Of a stretch of DNA of 64,000 bases, positions 45,400 through 53,330 are shown piece after piece. Origin of the DNA: Salinimicrobium profundisediminis. Lineage in GTDB: Bacteria; Bacteroidota; Bacteroidia; Flavobacteriales; Flavobacteriaceae. The notes below the pieces were generated by a model, which was given only the letters and a program-made list of their open reading frames with translations, was not told where the DNA came from and made no database searches. Made by a program: the position numbers and the translations under genes. The stretch's first letter is position 1, and each line of letters begins with the position of its first letter. The DNA lies in the NCBI RefSeq assembly GCF_026241755.1, contig NZ_JAPJDA010000001.1, positions 186,001 through 250,000 on the forward strand. The letters are read 5' to 3'.

Positions 45400-46800
45400 A
45401 TGAATATGTACAATCTTACCACTACTTATAAAAAACTTCTGGCAGATACTTTTACTCCGGTAAGTGTTTACCTGCGGCTGCGGGATATCTTCCCCAACAG
45501 TCTCTTGCTTGAGAGTAGTGATTACCACGGTAACGAGAACAGCTTTTCCTACATTTGCTGCAACCCTGTAGCAAGCGTAAAGGTTGAAAAAGGGCAGTTT
45601 ATTGAATCATTTCCCGACGGCACTTCCAATGAAACTCAAATAACTCCCAAATTTGACGTGCCTGCTGCTATTCATGAATTCTCACAAAAATTTAAAACCA
45701 CGGGTCCCGACTTTAATTTTATTAATGAAGGCCTCTTTGGATACATCGCCTATGACGGGGTGCAGTATTTTGAAAAACTCGACCTGTCAAAAAAGAAAGA
45801 TGATCTTGAGATCCCCGAGATCAATTACTCTGTTTATCAAAACATCATTGCGATCAACCACTTTAACAATGAAGCATATATTTTTGATCACAGCTATTCC
45901 GAAAAAACCTACCTCGATCAAATAGAACAGCTCCTAAAGGTGAAGAATTTCGCCTCTTATCCTTTTTCTACGGAAGGGGAACCTGCTTCTAACGAGACCG
46001 ATGAAGGTTACCGCAACATGGTGATAAAAGCAAAGGAACATTGCCATCGTGGAGATGTCTTTCAACTGGTACTCTCCCGAAGGTTCTCTCAGGGCTTCAA
46101 GGGTGACGAATTCAATGTTTATCGTGCCTTACGCAATGTGAATCCTTCGCCATATCTCTTCTATTTTGACTACGGAAGCTTTAAGATCTTCGGAAGTTCG
46201 CCCGAAGCACAATTGGTAGTCAAAGAGGGCAAAGCAGAGATCCATCCCATTGCCGGCACCTTTAAACGCACCGGAAATGACGAACAGGATGCAGCCAGTG
46301 CTAAAGACCTGGCATCCGATGAAAAGGAAAACGCAGAGCATGTAATGCTGGTTGACCTTGCCCGCAATGATCTTAGCCGAAGCAGCAAAGAAGTAAAAGT
46401 GGAAAATTATAAGGAGATCCAGTATTTCTCCCACGTAATTCATTTGGTAAGTAAAGTCACCGGACAAAAAAATGAAGAGGTGAGCACCATGCAGATGGTT
46501 GCAGATACTTTCCCTGCAGGAACCTTAAGCGGAGCACCAAAACACAGGGCTATGCAGCTCATAGAGCAATATGAAAATGTGAACCGGGACTTTTATGGGG
46601 GCGCCATTGGGTTTATGGACTTCAACGGAAATTTTAATCATGCCATTATCATCAGGTCGTTCCTAAGCAAAAACCACAGGCTCTACTACCAGGCAGGTGC
46701 CGGAATAGTATCAGGATCAACTCCCGAAGGTGAACTTCAGGAAGTGTACAACAAAATAGGAGCATTAAAAAAAGCATTGGAGCTGGCTGAAGAAATCTAA
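45400..46800 (+). CDS. trpE: Anthranilate synthase component I
   Basis: This 466-residue chorismate-binding enzyme makes anthranilate from chorismate and ammonia supplied by TrpG. Signatures are the N-terminal LLESSDYHGNENSFSYIC (allosteric Trp-binding LLES element, about 31-48), HIVLSRRF-like FQLVLSRRF (about 220-228), HPIAGTFKRTG (about 275) and TFPAGTLSGAPKHRAM (about 365-380). The presence of the LLES element suggests feedback inhibition by tryptophan. It is the first structural gene of the trp operon. Confidence 0.97.
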   Translation: MNMYNLTTTYKKLLADTFTPVSVYLRLRDIFPNSLLLESSDYHGNENSFSYICCNPVASVKVEKGQFIESFPDGTSNETQITPKFDVPAAIHEFSQKFKTTGPDFNFINEGLFGYIAYDGVQYFEKLDLSKKKDDLEIPEINYSVYQNIIAINHFNNEAYIFDHSYSEKTYLDQIEQLLKVKNFASYPFSTEGEPASNETDEGYRNMVIKAKEHCHRGDVFQLVLSRRFSQGFKGDEFNVYRALRNVNPSPYLFYFDYGSFKIFGSSPEAQLVVKEGKAEIHPIAGTFKRTGNDEQDAASAKDLASDEKENAEHVMLVDLARNDLSRSSKEVKVENYKEIQYFSHVIHLVSKVTGQKNEEVSTMQMVADTFPAGTLSGAPKHRAMQLIEQYENVNRDFYGGAIGFMDFNGNFNHAIIIRSFLSKNHRLYYQAGAGIVSGSTPEGELQEVYNKIGALKKALELAEEI

Positions 46801-46905
46801 GCCTCACCAGACCCCTCCAAACGAGGGAAATAAAAAAAAGAAGAATGGAAAATAAGCAATATAATACCAGCAATTCCCACCCCTCAGGGGAGGGCCAGAT
46901 GGGGG
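46801..46905. repeat. Inverted REP-like GC-rich element at the trpG 5' end
   Basis: Between trpE and the conserved start of TrpG lie two similar GC-rich units in opposite orientation (ACCCCTCCAAACGAGGG near 46809-46826 and CCCCTCAGGGGAGGG near 46880-46894). The second lies in codons that a longer TrpG would translate. They resemble repetitive extragenic palindromes common in Bacteroidota. Confidence 0.5.
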
Positions 46906-47531
46906 AGAAAAAAACTCCTTCCGTGTTGGTGATCGACAACTACGATTCCTTCGTCTACAACCTTGTACATTACCTGGAGGAGCTGGATTGTAAAGTCACG
47001 GTTCGTAGAAATGATGAACTGGAACTGGAAGAAATTGAGAAATACGACAAGATCCTGCTTTCTCCCGGCCCGGGAATACCAGATGAAGCCGGACTTTTAA
47101 AAGAGGTCATCTCTACCTACGCCGCCAAAAAGAGCATTTTTGGAGTGTGTTTGGGTCAGCAGGCCATTGGTGAAGTTTTTGGAGGAAAACTCATCAATCT
47201 AAAGCAGGTGCACCATGGGGTAGCTTCAAAAATTAAACTCTGTGTGACCGATGAACCTCTTTACAGCGAATTGGAAAATGAACTGGAAGTTGGCCGTTAC
47301 CACTCCTGGGTAGTAGACCGGGCACTTCCCGATTGTCTGCAAGCCACTTCTTATGATGAAAACGGGGAAGTAATGTCCCTGCGCCACCGGGATTTTGATG
47401 TGCGCGGAGTACAGTTTCACCCCGAGTCGGTTTTGACCCCACAAGGGAAAAAGATGATCGCCAACTGGATCAATAGTCCGGTGAAGAAATCTACGGAAGA
47501 AAAGAATGACCAGCAACCTGAAACAATTTAG
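46899..47531 (+). CDS. trpG: Anthranilate synthase component II (glutamine amidotransferase)
   Basis: The class I glutamine amidotransferase core begins VLVIDNYDSFVYNLVHYL. The catalytic Cys is in FGVCLGQQAIGEVFGG, and the His and Glu are in VQFHPESVLTPQGKKM. I prefer ATG 46899 (210 aa). A second in-frame ATG at 46845 would add 18 residues encoded by a REP-like element and has no family support. It supplies ammonia to TrpE. The stop is 4 bp before trpD. Confidence 0.95.
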   Translation: MGEKKTPSVLVIDNYDSFVYNLVHYLEELDCKVTVRRNDELELEEIEKYDKILLSPGPGIPDEAGLLKEVISTYAAKKSIFGVCLGQQAIGEVFGGKLINLKQVHHGVASKIKLCVTDEPLYSELENELEVGRYHSWVVDRALPDCLQATSYDENGEVMSLRHRDFDVRGVQFHPESVLTPQGKKMIANWINSPVKKSTEEKNDQQPETI

Positions 47532-47535
47532 CAGC

Positions 47536-48525
47536 ATGAAAGACATTTTAAACAGGTTGATCAACCACGAAACTATTTCAAAGGAAGAAGCCAGGAATGT
47601 GCTGGTAAACATTTCTGCAGGAAAGTACAATCACAGTCAGATTGCCGCTTTTCTTACCGTCTATATGATGCGCAGCATCACCCTCGAAGAGCTCGAAGGT
47701 TTCAGGGATGCCCTACTCGAAATGTGCCTTTCTACAGATCTTGCACAGTATGATCCTATTGATCTCTGCGGAACAGGAGGCGATGGCAAAGACACATTTA
47801 ATATTTCAACTTTGGCCTCCTTTGTGACGGCAGGTGCCGGTGTAAAGGTTGCAAAACATGGGAATTACGGCGTTTCTTCAGGCTGCGGCAGCTCGAATGT
47901 GATGGAGCATTTGGGAATAAAATTCAGTAATGAACAGGATTTCCTGAAGCGCAGTATGGACGAAGCCGGAATTTGTTTTCTTCACGCTGCACTTTTTCAC
48001 CCGGCCATGAAAAATGTAGCTCCTATACGTAAGGAACTGGGTGTAAAAACATTTTTCAATATGTTGGGACCAATGGTGAATCCCGCATTTCCAAAAAATC
48101 AGGTGGTTGGGGTATTCAGTCTTGAACTCGCGAGAATGTACGCCTACCTGTACCAAAAAACTGATAAGAATTTTACCATTTTACACGCCCTTGACGGGTA
48201 CGACGAGATCTCCCTTACCGGAAATACCAAATTGATCACCAATAACGCCGAAGCCGTTTTACGCCCGGCCGATCTTCAGCTGAAATCGATTAAAGCATCT
48301 GAAATTTCGGGAGGGAATACTGTGGAATCGGCGGCAGAGATCTTTATGAACGTGCTTAAAAATCAAGGTACGGCCGCCCAGGAGAATGTGGTTTGCGCCA
48401 ATGCTGCCGTAGCGATAAACACTGCAAAAAACACAGGCCTCGAAAATGCCTTTTTAGAGGCTAAAGAAAGTCTGCGGTCTGGTCGCGCCCTTACAGCCCT
48501 TGAAAAACTTCAGCAATTAAATTAA
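47536..48525 (+). CDS. trpD: Anthranilate phosphoribosyltransferase
   Basis: I chose ATG 47536 (329 aa, MKDILNRLINHETISKEEA); the longer ORF from 47506 overlaps trpG by 26 bp. The enzyme transfers phosphoribose to anthranilate. Signatures are DLCGTGGDGKDTFNIST (about 78-94, phosphoribosyl-pyrophosphate loop), VAKHGNYGVSSGCGSSNVME (about 107-126) and the family C-terminal GNTVESAAEIFM. Length fits. Confidence 0.97.
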   Translation: MKDILNRLINHETISKEEARNVLVNISAGKYNHSQIAAFLTVYMMRSITLEELEGFRDALLEMCLSTDLAQYDPIDLCGTGGDGKDTFNISTLASFVTAGAGVKVAKHGNYGVSSGCGSSNVMEHLGIKFSNEQDFLKRSMDEAGICFLHAALFHPAMKNVAPIRKELGVKTFFNMLGPMVNPAFPKNQVVGVFSLELARMYAYLYQKTDKNFTILHALDGYDEISLTGNTKLITNNAEAVLRPADLQLKSIKASEISGGNTVESAAEIFMNVLKNQGTAAQENVVCANAAVAINTAKNTGLENAFLEAKESLRSGRALTALEKLQQLN

Positions 48526-48533
48526 AGCTTAGC

Positions 48534-49316
48534 ATGAACATACTTGATAAAATAGCAGCAAGAAAAAGAGAAGAAGTAGCGTTTTTAAAGGAAGAAGTGC
48601 CAGCAGAATCCCTGCAACTCCTGCCCCACTTTAACCGGAGATGCATTTCTTTAAAGGAAAATCTTAAGAATTCTTCCACAGGGATTATTGCCGAATTTAA
48701 ACGTCGCTCCCCGTCTCACCCCGAGATCAACCTGGAGGCAGATGCTGCCACAGTCACGGCAGGTTATGAAACTGCAGGCGCTTCGGGGATTTCGGTGCTT
48801 ACAGACGAAGAATTCTTTGGCGGAAGTCTTGACGATCTTGCCATAGCACGTGAAACCGTTAAACTACCATTGCTTCGGAAGGATTTTATGATCGATGAAT
48901 ATCAAATCATTGAAGCAAAAGCCATGGGTGCCGATGTGATTTTATTGATCGCAGCCATCCTGAAGCCTGACGAGATCAAAACCCTTTCAAAAAAGGCAAA
49001 AGATCTTGGCCTTGAGGTATTGCTGGAAGTTCACAATGAAGAGGAGCTCAAAAATGCCATTTTTGACACCGTAGATATGATTGGCGTCAATAACCGAAAC
49101 CTCAAGACTTTTGAGGTAGACCTGCAAACGAGCAAAGATTTAGCTGAAAAGATCCCTAATCAATTTGTGAAGATCTCTGAAAGTGGGATTAGTGAAACTT
49201 CAGCAATTACAGAGCTTCAAAAAAGCGGATTTAAAGGATTTCTTATCGGCGGAAATTTCATGAAGACCGAAGATCCGGGAAAAAGCGCTTCAGAATTTAT
49301 TCAGAAATTAAAATAA
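48534..49316 (+). CDS. trpC: Indole-3-glycerol-phosphate synthase
   Basis: This 260-residue TIM-barrel enzyme closes the indole ring. Signatures are IIAEFKRRSPSHPEINLEAD (about 50-69, catalytic Lys), GISVLTDEEFFGGSLDDL, LPLLRKDFMIDEYQIIEAKA (about 112) and VNNRNLKTFEVDL (about 183) with KISESGIS. One copy of the dispersed palindrome is embedded in frame (codons for K-N-A-I-F near 173-177). Confidence 0.97.
   Translation: MNILDKIAARKREEVAFLKEEVPAESLQLLPHFNRRCISLKENLKNSSTGIIAEFKRRSPSHPEINLEADAATVTAGYETAGASGISVLTDEEFFGGSLDDLAIARETVKLPLLRKDFMIDEYQIIEAKAMGADVILLIAAILKPDEIKTLSKKAKDLGLEVLLEVHNEEELKNAIFDTVDMIGVNNRNLKTFEVDLQTSKDLAEKIPNQFVKISESGISETSAITELQKSGFKGFLIGGNFMKTEDPGKSASEFIQKLK
49048..49066. 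repeat. Dispersed palindrome inside trpC
   Basis: TCAAAAATGCCATTTTTGA is a perfect 19-bp odd palindrome within coding sequence. A degenerate partial copy (TCAAAAATGGCATT) also lies in trpA near 51908. Confidence 0.7.
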
Positions 49317-49322
49317 AAACCC

Positions 49323-49970
49323 ATGAACCTGAAACTGAAGATCTGTGGCATGCGAGAGCCCGAAAATATGAGCAGGATTGCGGCTTTACATCCCGATTAC
49401 CTGGGACTCATCTTTTTTGAAGGTTCTCCGCGGAATGTTGTTGGGGAAATCTTTCAGGGGGATCAAAAAATTAAGAAAACAGGAGTTTTTGTGAATGCTT
49501 CCGAAGAAAACATCCTGGAAAAGATTGAAAAATATCAACTTTCGGCACTTCAGCTACACGGAGAGGAAAGTCCGGAATTTATCAACAACCTGAAGCAGAA
49601 GATTTCCGAAGAAATTGAGCTAATCAAAGTTTTCAGTATTGGAAATGAGTTTGATTTTGAGAAGCTGCAGCCGTATGAAGGTGTTGTGGATTATTTCCTT
49701 TTTGACACCCTGGGAAAAAGTAAGGGTGGCAACGGCATCAGGTTTAATTGGGATGTACTGCAGGATTATCCTTCTACCACTCCATTTTTCCTTAGTGGCG
49801 GGATTGGACCCGATGATGCAGCCGCAGTAAAAGAACTTTACCATACCTTCCAAAAAAGGCAAAAAGAAGAGCTCTTTTACGGCATTGACATAAACAGTAA
49901 ATTTGAAACTGCCCCGGCAGTAAAGGATGCCGAAGCTTTGAAGACCTTCAGGGAACGGCTATACAATTAA
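49323..49970 (+). CDS. trpF: Phosphoribosylanthranilate isomerase
   Basis: This 215-residue TIM barrel begins [13 protein letters not shown] with the catalytic Cys at about residue 8. [10 protein letters not shown] (about 32) and [12 protein letters not shown] (about 77) follow, and the second catalytic Asp lies in [15 protein letters not shown] (about 126). [17 protein letters not shown] carries the phosphate-binding loop. The operon position between trpC and trpB is tight (6 and 5 bp). Confidence 0.96.
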   Translation: MNLKLKICGMREPENMSRIAALHPDYLGLIFFEGSPRNVVGEIFQGDQKIKKTGVFVNASEENILEKIEKYQLSALQLHGEESPEFINNLKQKISEEIELIKVFSIGNEFDFEKLQPYEGVVDYFLFDTLGKSKGGNGIRFNWDVLQDYPSTTPFFLSGGIGPDDAAAVKELYHTFQKRQKEELFYGIDINSKFETAPAVKDAEALKTFRERLYN

Positions 49971-49975
49971 AAATT

Positions 49976-51157
49976 ATGAGTTATCAAGTAAACGAAAAAG
50001 GATATTACGGAGATTTTGGCGGCGCCTTTATTCCCGAAATGTTATACCCAAATGTGGAAGAACTCCGTTCCCGCTATTTGAATATCATGCAGGAAGAGAG
50101 TTTTCAGAAGGAATTCCGCCAGCTGCTGAAGGATTATGTAGGGCGGCCCACCCCGCTTTATTTTGCTGAAAGATTTAGCGAGAAATTCGGCACTAAAATA
50201 TATCTGAAGCGCGAAGATCTCTGCCATACGGGGGCACATAAAGTTAATAATACAATCGGGCAGATCCTTATGGCAAAGCGCCTGGGCAAAAACCGAATTA
50301 TTGCTGAAACCGGGGCAGGCCAGCACGGCGTTGCCACTGCGACGGTTTGTGCTTTAATGGGCATTGAGTGCGTGGTGTATATGGGCGAGATTGACATTAA
50401 AAGGCAGGCGCCAAATGTGGCCCGGATGAAGATGCTGGGCGCTACGGTGGTGCCGGCAAAATCGGGCAGCCGAACATTGAAAGATGCCACCAATGAAGCC
50501 ATCCGCGACTGGATCAACAATCCGGTAGACACGCATTACATCATTGGTTCGGTGGTGGGGCCTCATCCCTACCCCGATATGGTAGCCCGTTTCCAGAGTG
50601 TTATTTCTGAAGAGGTGAAAAAGCAGTTGCAGGAAAAAGAAGACCGTGAAGCACCAGATCATGTGGTAGCCTGTGTGGGCGGAGGCAGTAATGCCGCCGG
50701 AATTTACTATCACTACCTCGACAATGAGAAAGTAAATATCATCGCTGTGGAAGCCGCCGGGGAAGGAATACTTACCGGAAAAAGTGCTGCAACCTCGGCT
50801 CTTGGCCGCGAAGGGATTATTCACGGTAGCAAAACCCTGCTGATGCAAACCGATGACGGGCAGATCACCGAACCTTATTCCATCTCCGCCGGACTGGATT
50901 ATCCGGGGGTTGGGCCTATGCATGCGAACTTATTCAGGACCGGCCGCGGGGAATTTATTTCGGTTACCGATGAAGAAGCCATGGCTGCCGGGTTGCAACT
51001 TTGTAAGCTGGAAGGGATCATTCCGGCGATTGAAACAGCCCATGCTTTAGCCATTTTTGACAAAAGAAAATTTGAAAAAGATGAAGTGGTTGTAGTGAAC
51101 TTATCGGGTCGCGGGGACAAAGACCTGAATACTTATATAGAACATTTTAATTTGTAA
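49976..51157 (+). CDS. trpB: Tryptophan synthase beta chain
   Basis: This 393-residue PLP enzyme condenses indole with serine. The PLP Lys is in [15 protein letters not shown] (about 80-94). Active-site and phosphate loops are [13 protein letters not shown] (about 110) and [10 protein letters not shown] (about 231). The C-terminal serine loop is NLSGRGDKD. Length fits TrpB1-type chains. Confidence 0.97.
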   Translation: MSYQVNEKGYYGDFGGAFIPEMLYPNVEELRSRYLNIMQEESFQKEFRQLLKDYVGRPTPLYFAERFSEKFGTKIYLKREDLCHTGAHKVNNTIGQILMAKRLGKNRIIAETGAGQHGVATATVCALMGIECVVYMGEIDIKRQAPNVARMKMLGATVVPAKSGSRTLKDATNEAIRDWINNPVDTHYIIGSVVGPHPYPDMVARFQSVISEEVKKQLQEKEDREAPDHVVACVGGGSNAAGIYYHYLDNEKVNIIAVEAAGEGILTGKSAATSALGREGIIHGSKTLLMQTDDGQITEPYSISAGLDYPGVGPMHANLFRTGRGEFISVTDEEAMAAGLQLCKLEGIIPAIETAHALAIFDKRKFEKDEVVVVNLSGRGDKDLNTYIEHFNL

Positions 51158-51303
51158 ATAAAGCAGACCTCACAGGTTTTAAAAACTACCGTCATCCTAA
51201 ACTTATTTCAGGATCTAATGGAAGCTGAAATTCCCGACAGTTAGGGACAGCTTAACGTAGAAATAAATCAAACCTAACAGGTTTTGAAAACCTGTTAGGT
51301 TTA
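51158..51303. repeat. REP-like hairpins between trpB and trpA
   Basis: The spacer has a perfect 33-bp odd palindrome with arm AAACCTAACAGGTTTT (51270-51285) and complement at 51287-51302. A degraded copy is seen at 51165-51188. Near 51190-51215, ATCCTAAACTTATTTCAGGAT is of the widespread Bacteroidota REP type. No ORF is present. Confidence 0.65.
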
Positions 51304-51314
51304 AATCAGAATAA

Positions 51315-52082
51315 ATGAACAGAATCAAACAAAAACTCCAGGAAAATTCTTCAAAAAAGCTGCTTTCCATCTACTTTACCGCCGGTTATCCTCAACCTGA
51401 AGATACAGTTACAATTTTAAAGGAACTACAAAGCAGCGGTGTAGACATGGTTGAAATTGGATTGCCCTTTAGTGATCCTTTGGCAGACGGGCCGGTAATT
51501 CAAAGAAGTTCGGAGATTGCGCTGGAAAACGGCATGACCACCACAAAACTTTTTGATCAGTTGGAGAACATCAGGGAAACCATTAATATTCCGTTGTTGA
51601 TCATGGGATATTTTAATCCGATACTTCAGTACGGGGTGGAGAAATTCTGCCGCAAGTGCAGTGAAACAGGTATTGACGGACTTATTATTCCCGATCTTCC
51701 GCTGGAAGAGTATCAGCTGCATTATAGAGAGATATTTCAGCAGTACGATCTGCTTCCGGTGTTCCTGATCACGCCTCAAACTTCCGAAGAAAGAATAAGA
51801 GAGATTGATGAAGCTTCCGAAGGGTTTATCTATATGGTGAGTACCGCCGCGGTGACCGGAGGAACAGGAGGTTTTGGAGACACGCAAAAGGAGTATTTTA
51901 CCAGGGTGTCAAAAATGGCATTAAAGAACCCTCTTATTGTAGGATTTGGAATAAAGGATCGCGAGAGTTTTGAGCAGGCTACGGCGGTGACGAATGGCGC
52001 AATTATTGGCAGTGCTTTTATCAAGCAGCTTACTAACGGAGGCACCTCCGGGATTTCGGATTTTATAAGTTCCATAAGATAA
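51315..52082 (+). CDS. trpA: Tryptophan synthase alpha chain
   Basis: This 255-residue TIM barrel splits indole-3-glycerol phosphate. Signatures are YFTAGYPQPEDT (about 20), DMVEIGLPFSDPLADGPVIQ with catalytic Glu (about 46-65), YFNPILQYG and GIDGLIIPDLPLEE with catalytic Asp (about 120-133). FIYMVSTAAVTGGTGGF carries the phosphate loop (about 175-191). It is separated from trpB by a 157-bp REP-containing spacer, the only large gap in the operon. Confidence 0.97.
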   Translation: MNRIKQKLQENSSKKLLSIYFTAGYPQPEDTVTILKELQSSGVDMVEIGLPFSDPLADGPVIQRSSEIALENGMTTTKLFDQLENIRETINIPLLIMGYFNPILQYGVEKFCRKCSETGIDGLIIPDLPLEEYQLHYREIFQQYDLLPVFLITPQTSEERIREIDEASEGFIYMVSTAAVTGGTGGFGDTQKEYFTRVSKMALKNPLIVGFGIKDRESFEQATAVTNGAIIGSAFIKQLTNGGTSGISDFISSIR

Positions 52083-52162
52083 TTAACCCTCTTATTAACA
52101 AGTATTTAATAGAGCTCGGGTATGAATTTTCGTATCTTGAAGTGAATTCAAAAAACGAAATT

Positions 52163-52309
52163 ATGGGACGTATAGAAGATAAACACGATAAAAGAAAAAG
52201 AAGTAGTGATAATGATCCTCTTAGTGGCCAGATAGGAAACCGCGATAGGGAAACGAACGAATTTGATCTTGAAAAAGACAATATCAAAGACCAGCAGAAC
52301 AAAAAGTAA
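52163..52309 (+). CDS. Small charged protein upstream of bTHX
   Basis: This 48-codon ORF starts with ATG 52163. It is highly charged (MGRIEDKHDKRKRSS, then DLEKDNIKDQQNKK) and likely disordered. Its TAA overlaps the next ATG by one base (TAATG), suggesting coupling. No family is recognised. Support comes from the coupled arrangement and the length. Confidence 0.45.
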   Translation: MGRIEDKHDKRKRSSDNDPLSGQIGNRDRETNEFDLEKDNIKDQQNKK

Positions 52310-52443
52310 TGGGCAAGGGTGAAAAAAAGACCAAAACCGGTAAGAATCCGCTCAATACCTTCGGAAAGCTGCGACCCAAAAGAGGGAAATTTACCACGAA
52401 ACCACAGCAAATAAAAAATCCGCTAGAAAAAGAATCCGTTTAG
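52309..52443 (+). CDS. Putative ribosomal protein bTHX
   Basis: This 44-residue basic protein begins MGKGEKKTKTGKNPLNTFGK followed by LRPKRGKF. The MGKG-KK-K-GK opening and the later G..RP basic run resemble the short bTHX protein that binds the bottom of the 30S head in Thermus and some Bacteroidota. The C-terminal 15 residues extend beyond that core. It follows a coupled small ORF. Its stop shares bases with the convergent glycosylase stop. Confidence 0.6.
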   Translation: MGKGEKKTKTGKNPLNTFGKLRPKRGKFTTKPQQIKNPLEKESV

Positions 52444-53105
52444 TCCTCAAAAAACTGACGGTATTGCAAGACCCTGAAATCAATTGTATTGAATTCAGGG
52501 TCTTGTTTTTTTAAGTGTTTGTACAGCTCCATACTTCCAATAGCCCTGTTCGCAGATCCCGACGGTGCGGTGAGTGATACCGTATTGATTGGCCGCCCAT
52601 CCAGCAGGAACTGGTGTACCCTGGGCACATCATTGGAAATCACCTTGATCTTAATATCATGATGCTTTAGGAGCTTTCTGAAGAAGAACTCAGGGCCGTT
52701 TTTACTGTTTCCGCCGGTAAATAACAACGTATCTATTTCTGGATGTTTCCGAAGGATTCCGATAAGATCCCGCAACTCTACGTGGAGCATTCCGAGGTCT
52801 GAGGCGTCTATTTTGTCCCTCCTGCAACTTTCTACCGTATCGCAAATCCCAATCCCCTTACTCGCCAGGAAATCCTTTCGCTGTTTTACGGCTTCGGGAG
52901 TATTCTCAAATTTGAGATCCAGATCAAAGATCCTGTCGATGATTTGCCACAACATCCCGTCCCTGCTGCCATAGCAAAAATCCACATCATCTTCTTTTAA
53001 TTCCCCTGTTGTAAACCGGGGTGGTGGCAAGGTGCCAACAATGAGTTTCGTAGCATTTTCGGGAATAAATGGTTTGTAGGGATGTTGGTGATGAAACAGG
53101 TTCAA
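52440..53105 (-). CDS. Uracil-DNA-glycosylase-superfamily protein
   Basis: This 221-residue protein resembles the compact UDG superfamily: LIVGTLPPPRF (about 22-32, motif I region, G-T-L-P-P-P), FCYGSRDGMLWQIIDRIF (about 43-60) and LLFTGGNSKNG (about 127). The last motif is SLTAPSGSANRAIG (about 178-191). It presumably removes a deaminated base. The ORF begins with TTG (53105-53103) because an in-frame stop lies just upstream and no ATG or GTG precedes the conserved residues. The start overlaps a heptad array. Confidence 0.75.
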   Translation of the reverse strand: MNLFHHQHPYKPFIPENATKLIVGTLPPPRFTTGELKEDDVDFCYGSRDGMLWQIIDRIFDLDLKFENTPEAVKQRKDFLASKGIGICDTVESCRRDKIDASDLGMLHVELRDLIGILRKHPEIDTLLFTGGNSKNGPEFFFRKLLKHHDIKIKVISNDVPRVHQFLLDGRPINTVSLTAPSGSANRAIGSMELYKHLKKQDPEFNTIDFRVLQYRQFFED

Positions 53106-53330
53106 GGTTTAATGTTTAAGGTTTATCTCACGATCCAGGTTGCAGGTTACAAGTCTGACAAGGTGTTGCGGGTTGCGCAAAAATCAATATTGGAATTTGG
53201 TGCTTGAAATTTGGTGCTTTAATCTCAATTCTCAGTACTAACTTCTCAATACTTTTATTGCGTAATAGGCACGGATTGCAAATCCGCGCCATCTATTTCT
53301 CAATACTCAGTACTAACTTCTCAATACTAT
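53103..53330. repeat. Heptad arrays flanking a REP-like hairpin
   Basis: Seven-base periodicity runs through most of this spacer: AAGGTTT-type units at 53104-53124, GGTTRCA at 53138-53151, a 14-base unit near 53193-53219 and TCTCAAT-type units at 53223-53257. A second copy of the TCTCAAT array is at 53298-53330, almost identical over 31 bases. Between the two copies lies a hairpin, GGCACGGATT (53268-53277) with AATCCGCGCC (53281-53290). The second copy ends at the pyc stop codon (53327-53329). Confidence 0.7.

Noticed and set aside
46845-46898. N-terminal extension of TrpG from ATG 46845
   Set aside because: The extra residues are encoded by a REP-like element and precede the conserved VLVIDNYDSF start; I used ATG 46899.
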